Of a DNA stretch of 64,000 nt, positions 58,991-64,000 are shown piece after piece. Position numbers and translations under genes: made by a program. Every line of letters starts with the position of its first letter. Position 1 is the first letter of the stretch. The stretch comes from CAYGZQ01 sp964354375 [NCBI: uncultured Planctomycetota bacterium] (GTDB lineage Bacteria; JAJVIF01; JAPKYR01): assembly GCA_964354375.1 (NCBI GenBank), contig CAYGZQ010000013.1, positions 1 to 64,000 of the forward strand. Reading direction: 5' to 3'. The notes below the pieces were generated by a model that was given only the letters and a program-made list of their open reading frames with translations, had not been told where the DNA came from and made no database searches.

Positions 58991-60526
58991 CTAGTGATTC
59001 AGGCTTATGTCGATCTCGCCGATCTCGGACTCGACGGCATCGACCACTTCTCCCGACCACACAAGCTCCCCGCACTTGATGACATCGTGATACAGCACCC
59101 TGTCGTCGACAAGCCTCGTGACATACTTCCGGATGACATCGTACGCCACCTTCGACCCCTTTCCGGGTTTACTGGGAGCGCGGAAGTCGAAAGCCTGCGC
59201 AGCCGACATCATCTCGATGCCGATGACATTGGCCACGTTCTTGAGCACCTCGTTGAACTTGCGGATCGCAATCGGGCCCATGCTGACGTGATCCTCCTGG
59301 TCGGCTGAAACGGAGATGGAGTCGCAGCTTGCCGGGTGGCAGAAGACCTTGTTCTCGCTGACGAGGCTGGCGGCGGTGTACTGAGCGACCATGAGGCCGG
59401 AATTCAGGCCGCGACCCTCGACGAGGAAGTCGGGCAGTCCGGACAGTACCGGGTTCAAAAGACGGTTCGTGTGTCGCTCGGAGAGATCGGCCAGCTCGGC
59501 GACCGCGATTGTGAGGTAGTCGATCGCGAGGCCGATGCCCTGGCCGTGGAAATTGCCGCCGGCGATGTGCATTTTTTCGTCCGGGAAAAACAGGGGATTG
59601 TCGGCGGCGGAATTAAGCTCCTGCTCGATCCAGTCTTTGGCGAAGTGCCAGATATCGATTGTGGGGCCCTGTACCTGCGGCGTGCATCGCATCGAGTACC
59701 CGTCCTGCACTTTCCCGGACTTGTCGGCCATGATCTCGCTGTCGGCGAAGACGGCATTGAGATAATGGGCGACGGTCATCTGGCCCTTGTGCGGTCGGGC
59801 GGCGTGAAGCTTGGGATGGTAGGCTTTGAGCACTCCCTTGAGCGCGTCTATTGTCATCGCGGCCGCGATAATGGCTGCCTTGATAAGGCGGCGGGCGTCG
59901 GTGAGCTGTATGCAGGCCTCGCCCGTCATCATTTGCGAGCCGTTGATCAGACCCAGTCCTTCCTTGTAGAAAAGCTCCAGGGGTTTCAGGCCGACCTTTT
60001 TCATGGCCTCGGCGCCCGGCATGCGCACGCCGTCCACCCAGGCCTCGCCCTCGCCCAGGCACACTTCCGCAAGCTGGGACAGCGGGCTTAAGTCGCCGGA
60101 CGTTCCGACGGAACCCTTCTCGTTAACGATGGGAACCACACCGCGATTGAACATCTCTGCGTAGAAATCGGCGGTGCTCTCGCGCACGCCGGTATGCCCG
60201 TTCGCGATCACGTTGGCCCTCGCGACCATGGCGGCGCGGACCCTCTCGGGAGGGAACAGGCCGCCGCAACCCGCTGCGTGTGAGTATATGATCCGTTTCT
60301 GCAGCTCGCCTCCCATCGCGGGATCGATGCGTATGCGGGCGAACTCGCCGATGCCGGTGGTTACGCCGTAGATGGCCTCCCCGCTGTCGACAAGCTCCCT
60401 CACCACGGCCTCGCATTTCCTGATCTTCTCTCTCGCCTCTTTCGAGAACGAAATCCTGCCGCCTTCTTTTGCGATGCCGGCAACCTGATCGATGGTAAGG
60501 CTTACGCCGTCAAGGATGACATCCAT
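58991..60526 (-). CDS. MIO-type aromatic amino acid lyase/aminomutase (HutH superfamily)
   Basis: A 511-residue enzyme of the histidine/phenylalanine/tyrosine ammonia-lyase superfamily. The self-formed MIO electrophile maps to GSVGTSGDLSPL, with TSG at residues 142-144 and not the usual Ala-Ser-Gly. Other landmarks are IYGVTTGIGEF, NGSQMMTG, QDGYSMRCTPQVQG and ENKVFCHPASCDS. YSHAAGCG carries a His where histidine lyases have one. No hutU, hutI or hutF is adjacent, so a histidine catabolic role is not supported by context. I chose ATG 60526 (MDVILDGV) with GGGAG at about 9 nt; GTG 60535 is an alternative. Confidence 0.85.
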   Translation of the reverse strand: MDVILDGVSLTIDQVAGIAKEGGRISFSKEAREKIRKCEAVVRELVDSGEAIYGVTTGIGEFARIRIDPAMGGELQKRIIYSHAAGCGGLFPPERVRAAMVARANVIANGHTGVRESTADFYAEMFNRGVVPIVNEKGSVGTSGDLSPLSQLAEVCLGEGEAWVDGVRMPGAEAMKKVGLKPLELFYKEGLGLINGSQMMTGEACIQLTDARRLIKAAIIAAAMTIDALKGVLKAYHPKLHAARPHKGQMTVAHYLNAVFADSEIMADKSGKVQDGYSMRCTPQVQGPTIDIWHFAKDWIEQELNSAADNPLFFPDEKMHIAGGNFHGQGIGLAIDYLTIAVAELADLSERHTNRLLNPVLSGLPDFLVEGRGLNSGLMVAQYTAASLVSENKVFCHPASCDSISVSADQEDHVSMGPIAIRKFNEVLKNVANVIGIEMMSAAQAFDFRAPSKPGKGSKVAYDVIRKYVTRLVDDRVLYHDVIKCGELVWSGEVVDAVESEIGEIDISLNH

Positions 60527-60601
60527 GTATCTCACTCCCGTGAAAATGTGCTCCTGAGAAACCCGCGTATTCTACCAGCTTGGGTACTACGGGACAACAG
60601 G

Positions 60602-60672
60602 CCGGGTCCGCCGCCTTTCCAGGCGGCATCTTATTGACTAATCAGAGCCGACTGGAAAGTCGGCGCACCCGG
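60602..60672. repeat. Second palindromic element type
   Basis: The left end CCGGGTCCGCCGCCTTTCC and the reverse complement of the right end, CCGGGTGCGCCGACTTTCC, differ at two positions. Each end also folds alone (GCCGCCTTTCC.GGCGGC and GCCGACTGG.CAGTCGGC type). About 71 bp, between the lyase and OsmC genes. Unrelated to the TGTAG family. No other copy seen here. Confidence 0.6.
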
Positions 60673-60718
60673 CAACTGATTCAAGGGTGATCCGGTCCAG
60701 TTCAATGTCGGCGCTCTT

Positions 60719-61189
60719 TCACTTCTCCTGTTCAACTGCGATAACGGTCGGCTCGATTGCGATGTCGGCGTTCACGCTGTGAGCCATGAAGCACATCTTA
60801 TGGGCTCTCTCAATGTAAGCGCGCGCCGTTTCTACATCGCTTTCGTTTCTCACCACAACTCTGGGCCTGATAGTCATCTTCGTGAATCTGATGGTGACGC
60901 CGTCATTTTCGAGAAGTCCTTCTGTTTCCGATTCATATGAGACGAACTCGAAGTTCTTGCGCAGGCAGTAGCTGACAAAGGAGGCCAGCAGGCAGGAGTT
61001 CACGGAGGCAAGAAGAAGCTCCCCGGGAGGCCATCGCCCCGGAGGTCCCCCGGAATCGATCGGCGAACCTCCGTCAATCGAGCTCGTTCCCTGGGACGTG
61101 ATCTGCCAGGTGCGATCACCGGTCCATGCTGCGGATACCCTGTAAGTGTGAGGCTTGAAGGTTTTTTCCTTATCAGGTTTCTCGTTCAT
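60719..61189 (-). CDS. OsmC/Ohr-family protein
   Basis: A 156-residue protein of the peroxide-handling OsmC family. The two redox cysteines are in NSCLLASFVSY and HKMCFMAHSVNADI. The first segment VSAAWTGDRTWQIT and GGPPGRWPPGELLLASV match the family start. It probably reduces organic hydroperoxides, or is an OsmC-like protein of unknown substrate. Monocistronic or cotranscribed with the lyase (195-nt gap with a palindrome), which is less likely. Confidence 0.87.
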   Translation of the reverse strand: MNEKPDKEKTFKPHTYRVSAAWTGDRTWQITSQGTSSIDGGSPIDSGGPPGRWPPGELLLASVNSCLLASFVSYCLRKNFEFVSYESETEGLLENDGVTIRFTKMTIRPRVVVRNESDVETARAYIERAHKMCFMAHSVNADIAIEPTVIAVEQEK

Positions 61190-61213
61190 GGGGCATCAAC
61201 CTTCGTAAGTCAC

Positions 61214-61237
61214 AAAAAACCCCGGACAGAGCCGGGG
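61214..61237 (-). terminator. Intrinsic terminator of the 61283 gene
   Basis: On the minus strand CCCCGG (61237-61232) pairs with CCGGGG (61225-61220), then TTTTTT (61219-61214). Confidence 0.7.
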
Positions 61238-61282
61238 ACTATTTCCGTGCTGCCGAGCGAGCAACTACGCCTGGGCGTCCTG

Positions 61283-61975
61283 TTATTCCCGGACTATGAC
61301 AGTGACGTAGTTCGAGACAACGCCTATATACTCGCAGCTCACGACGGTGGTGCCGACGGGTCCGGTCGCCCGGAAGAGACCGTACAGCGAGCCCCATGCG
61401 TACGCATTGTCGGCGTCGATGATGAAGCCGGGCTTGTCGTCTGAGACGCGCCAGTCGACCAGGTTAGTGACAACCTGGCTCGTGCCGTTCGAGTAGTAGG
61501 CGGTGGCCTCAAACTGCGCGGTCTGGCCGATCGGAACGGAGACCCAGGTCGGCTCGACCTGCAGGGCCGACAGAATCACAGGCTGAGGTCCGCCGGTCCC
61601 TGGGATTTCGGGGCCTTCCACGACGATCACGATCGCCTGGCTCGTAACGCCCTTGTAAGAGCATGTTATCGAGGCCGTCCCCCCACCCACGGCGTGCAGG
61701 ATGCCCTTGGCAAGTATCTCGATCACTTTCGTGTCGCTCGACATCCAGTCGGCATAGGCGGTGATCCTGTAGGTCGCGGTGCCGGAATAGATTCCCGTGG
61801 CGCCGACCGCGAAAACCTGACCGGGTCTCATCGAGCCGGGATCGTTGAAGATGTTGATCTGCAACAGGGCCCCCTTGGGCTCCAGGCTCGGCGTGATGCT
61901 GCCTCTGCAGCCCAGTCCGAACAGGACGGCGATGACGGCCAGCGGCAGAATTATTCGGAACATGGATACGCGCAT
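61283..61975 (-). CDS. Lipoprotein with BIG2-like Ig domains
   Basis: A 230-residue lipoprotein (FGLGC, Cys23; or Cys19 if it starts at the second Met). Two bacterial Ig-like (BIG2 type) segments follow: VGATGIYSGTATYRITAYAD with AVGGGTASITCSYKG, and VSVPIGQTAQFEATAYYSNG with VVSCEYIGVVSNY. Such modules are found in surface adhesins. The ATG at 61975 has a moderate SD (GGAG). Ends at its own terminator. Confidence 0.8.
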   Translation of the reverse strand: MRVSMFRIILPLAVIAVLFGLGCRGSITPSLEPKGALLQINIFNDPGSMRPGQVFAVGATGIYSGTATYRITAYADWMSSDTKVIEILAKGILHAVGGGTASITCSYKGVTSQAIVIVVEGPEIPGTGGPQPVILSALQVEPTWVSVPIGQTAQFEATAYYSNGTSQVVTNLVDWRVSDDKPGFIIDADNAYAWGSLYGLFRATGPVGTTVVSCEYIGVVSNYVTVIVRE

Positions 61976-62172
61976 CTAGCGCACCTCCGAAGGAGTTCGA
62001 CAGATAGAAACCAACCCGGCGGTCAGACCGTCCCGGTTGAATCGGCATAGTAGCATCAGCCGTTCGCAGGTGTCAAGGTTTGAGCCGAAATGCTGAGGAG
62101 CGATCTGCAAACATGCATCGGCACAACCACAAGCGGGGATGCGGTCCGGCCCCATCCCCGCTTTGATTTCAA

Positions 62173-63438
62173 TCACCACTCCCCGTCGGGAGCTTCCATG
62201 GCTACGTCGAGCAGATGCCATTCGAGCGAAAGTAGAGTATGCGTATCAGGGTTCTTGATGTTCAGCCTGAAAATATACGGCACTTCCGCGGGCAAGAAGT
62301 CCGGCTGATTCTCATATACCTCCGGATAGAGAGCTGTGTAGAAGGAGGGTCCCTGATTTGGTCCTGCGAAGACGTAGTCATCGGGTTCGCCATTGGGATC
62401 CGGCATCAAATCGTTATTCGCGATGCCATTGTCAACGATCCCAGCTTCTTGAGCCACCCACTTAGTCTTGAAATAATCGTTCCAGAGTTTGACATGCCAG
62501 TGGATTTTTGCGCCGTTCACTTCCGAAGGAGCATCTGGGTCGATCGGGGCATCCTGAGTGATGTAGAACTCGTACGGCATCGGCGAGTTCGCCTCGGGCC
62601 CGAAGTCGGTTGCCGGGTTTACGACGGGTGTCTTCACCGGCGGCGCCCAGTGCGCGTATATCGCGTACGACGCCTGAATCGGGCCATCAGAGGGGGGCCT
62701 GATTATGTACGTGCGAGTGACGGTCTTCCCGGCCTCAAACATGTGCCTCGTCTCGTTCGAGTAGTACCTCTTGAAGGCATTGATCGTTCCCAGGTTCTCC
62801 CCCGACGCCCACTTGCCGGGATAATAGCCGAAGATCGGCAGACCCTCGTCAAGATCATGATCCGTCGGGTGCGGATTGTCTGGAGAGAATATGGTTGTCC
62901 ACCCGTCAGGACTAGTCAGTTCTGCGTCGCCTTTTTCGTGAGACGACCATCTCCCTTTCCACTCTCCGGGATCGTCGATTCCCGCGATGATCCACAGGTC
63001 GTCGTCAGGCCAGTTCTGCGAGGCGGGGAACATTATGATGCCCTTGACGTCGAAGCCGGTGCAGTACTTATTGTCCGCAGGCCATGGATGCCTGATGGAG
63101 ATATCAACTGATACGTCCCCGCCCGCTGTCAGATGAATGTTTGAAAGCTTCAGGCAGTCCATGCAAGGAGCGACCTCGAGGAGCTTGACCACATTGAGGT
63201 GGTAACCCCATTCCCCCGATGCCGTCCGATCAAGAGTGGCAGTCCCGTATGAGCCGTCTCTGCCGATCTCGAGGTTGTAAAGGCCCCACTTCAGATATTG
63301 CCCCATGTCGCTCCTTGATGTGCCTTGAGGCGCCGCATTCATGAAAAGTGACAGGTTGCCGATCGGGTCCCTCCCGGTGCTTCGGCTGCACCCTATGGAG
63401 AGAACAAACATAACCAGAAGGAATATGCGTCCTTTCAT
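62173..63438 (-). CDS. Surface lipoprotein, LWG-DWQ family, CxxC type
   Basis: A 421-residue lipoprotein (LSIGC, Cys17), mostly the shared N-terminal domain: YLKWGLYNLEIG, HLNVVKLLEV, APCMDCLKLSNIHLT, RHPWPADNKYCTGFDV, SPDGWTTIFSPDNPH, YYPGKWASG, IYAHWAPP and HVKLWNDY in place of DWQ. The closest relative in the window is the product at 40068, which also ends soon after the domain. AGGAGG sits 6 nt before ATG 63438. It is 20 nt downstream of another lipoprotein-type gene, so it belongs to an operon. Confidence 0.82.
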   Translation of the reverse strand: MKGRIFLLVMFVLSIGCSRSTGRDPIGNLSLFMNAAPQGTSRSDMGQYLKWGLYNLEIGRDGSYGTATLDRTASGEWGYHLNVVKLLEVAPCMDCLKLSNIHLTAGGDVSVDISIRHPWPADNKYCTGFDVKGIIMFPASQNWPDDDLWIIAGIDDPGEWKGRWSSHEKGDAELTSPDGWTTIFSPDNPHPTDHDLDEGLPIFGYYPGKWASGENLGTINAFKRYYSNETRHMFEAGKTVTRTYIIRPPSDGPIQASYAIYAHWAPPVKTPVVNPATDFGPEANSPMPYEFYITQDAPIDPDAPSEVNGAKIHWHVKLWNDYFKTKWVAQEAGIVDNGIANNDLMPDPNGEPDDYVFAGPNQGPSFYTALYPEVYENQPDFLPAEVPYIFRLNIKNPDTHTLLSLEWHLLDVAMEAPDGEW

Positions 63439-63458
63439 GAGAAACCTCCTTTGAAGTG

Positions 63459-64000
63459 TCACTGCACCTGGCAATCGGTCAGCTCCGCATAGTAACTGCT
63501 AGTGTCAATCCAACCAAGCCCGAGGTAGGAATCACCGACCGTCTCATCGGGAATCCGCAAACAGACGGTTGAGCCCGTGAAGGGATTTACCCCTGTCCAG
63601 TAGCAGTCCGCGTCTTCATTCCATTCGACACCCTTGCTGGTGAAAGTGAAAGTGCTCGATTGATAGTTCATTTCCAAGCCGATTCGCCTGACGTAGATGT
63701 CCCAGTCTTGGTCATCCTCATTGTAGGAATAGTAGCTGACTGCGAACTGGTGCTCTTCGTCGTTCATCTGGTAAGCAGCCACGTCCGAGCACCGGCTCCA
63801 GCCGCTTGCGCCGGGCATGCTCTGATAGTTGCCCATGTAAGGTGTTGCCGTAATCGCAACCCAGTAGTTTCCCCATTCCTCGGTTTGGGAGTCGTAGGTG
63901 GTCGTCCACCATGTAATCATCGCCTCATGCACCTGCGACGAATGCGAAGGGATGGACAATTGCGGAAGCAAGTTGCTTGTGTACTCTCCCTCACCACTAA
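63459..64000 (-). CDS. C-terminal part of a secreted BNR-like protein (cut by window edge)
   Basis: An open frame of 180 residues to the window edge with no start inside the window; the first TTG at 63971 is not credible as a start. It has the repetitive pattern of the sialidase-like lipoproteins (WVAITATPYMGNYQ, FAVSYYSYNEDDQDWD, SDVAAYQMNDEEHQ), and the stop is at 63459. It probably continues as a large lipoprotein upstream. The next gene (62173-63438) follows after 20 nt. Confidence 0.65.
   Translation of the reverse strand, partial: SGEGEYTSNLLPQLSIPSHSSQVHEAMITWWTTTYDSQTEEWGNYWVAITATPYMGNYQSMPGASGWSRCSDVAAYQMNDEEHQFAVSYYSYNEDDQDWDIYVRRIGLEMNYQSSTFTFTSKGVEWNEDADCYWTGVNPFTGSTVCLRIPDETVGDSYLGLGWIDTSSYYAELTDCQVQ

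Overview
This 64 kb window comes from a G+C-rich Gram-negative bacterium with an outer membrane. The signs are about 18 lipobox proteins, a TolC-type channel, two small outer-membrane beta-barrels, FtsK, a class A penicillin-binding protein and a periplasmic HtrA. Most of the coding capacity is large secreted lipoproteins of a paralogous family I cannot match to a named family, which suggests an uncultured candidate lineage. The sequence alone does not let me name a phylum.

Layout. 1-4.7 kb is an accessory element: a translationally coupled run of a SprT-like metalloprotease, a Cys-rich small protein, an extra beta sliding clamp (DnaN), an unknown protein, a ribbon-helix-helix protein and a tyrosine recombinase. 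It is sprinkled with six copies of the palindrome GTTTAAAC that I see nowhere else in the window. An A+T-richer, gene-free stretch follows (4.7-5.4 kb) with an iteron-like array of TGACGC repeats. 5.4-8.6 kb is a cobalamin riboswitch with an intrinsic terminator in front of a BtuF-BtuD-BtuC-type uptake operon. 8.6-14.2 kb has FtsK, two paralogous beta-barrels and a TolC-like protein. 14.3-43 kb is dominated by modular surface lipoproteins (beta-helix, Ig/PKD-like, BNR and NHL-type C-terminal parts), interspersed with a membrane glycosyltransferase, a methyltransferase, and a three-gene operon of a WecA/MraY-like transferase, a lipoprotein and an ATP-grasp ligase. 43-64 kb mixes housekeeping genes (purA, lemA, tRNA-Thr, PBP1A, HtrA, an MIO-type ammonia lyase/aminomutase, OsmC) with more of the lipoproteins.

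Two signals stand out. First, nine lipoproteins share an N-terminal domain of roughly 300 residues with a fixed order of motifs (LWG.W; VVPLR; HPF..GFDV; NADGYT; PGK; SW; DWQ) fused to different C-terminal modules. This looks like a lineage-specific surface-display family. Second, a REP-like palindromic element starting TGTAG occurs at eight loci. At three of them its TAG is the stop codon of the upstream gene (btuF, btuC and a methyltransferase), and one copy is interrupted by a MITE-like element.

How the genes work together: the riboswitch couples B12 uptake to cobalamin level; FtsK, PBP1A, PurA, LemA and HtrA are core functions in the host chromosome; the lipoproteins, TolC-like protein and barrels build the outer surface; the left-end module carries its own recombinase, putative regulator and replication clamp, as expected of an integrative or phage/plasmid-derived element.
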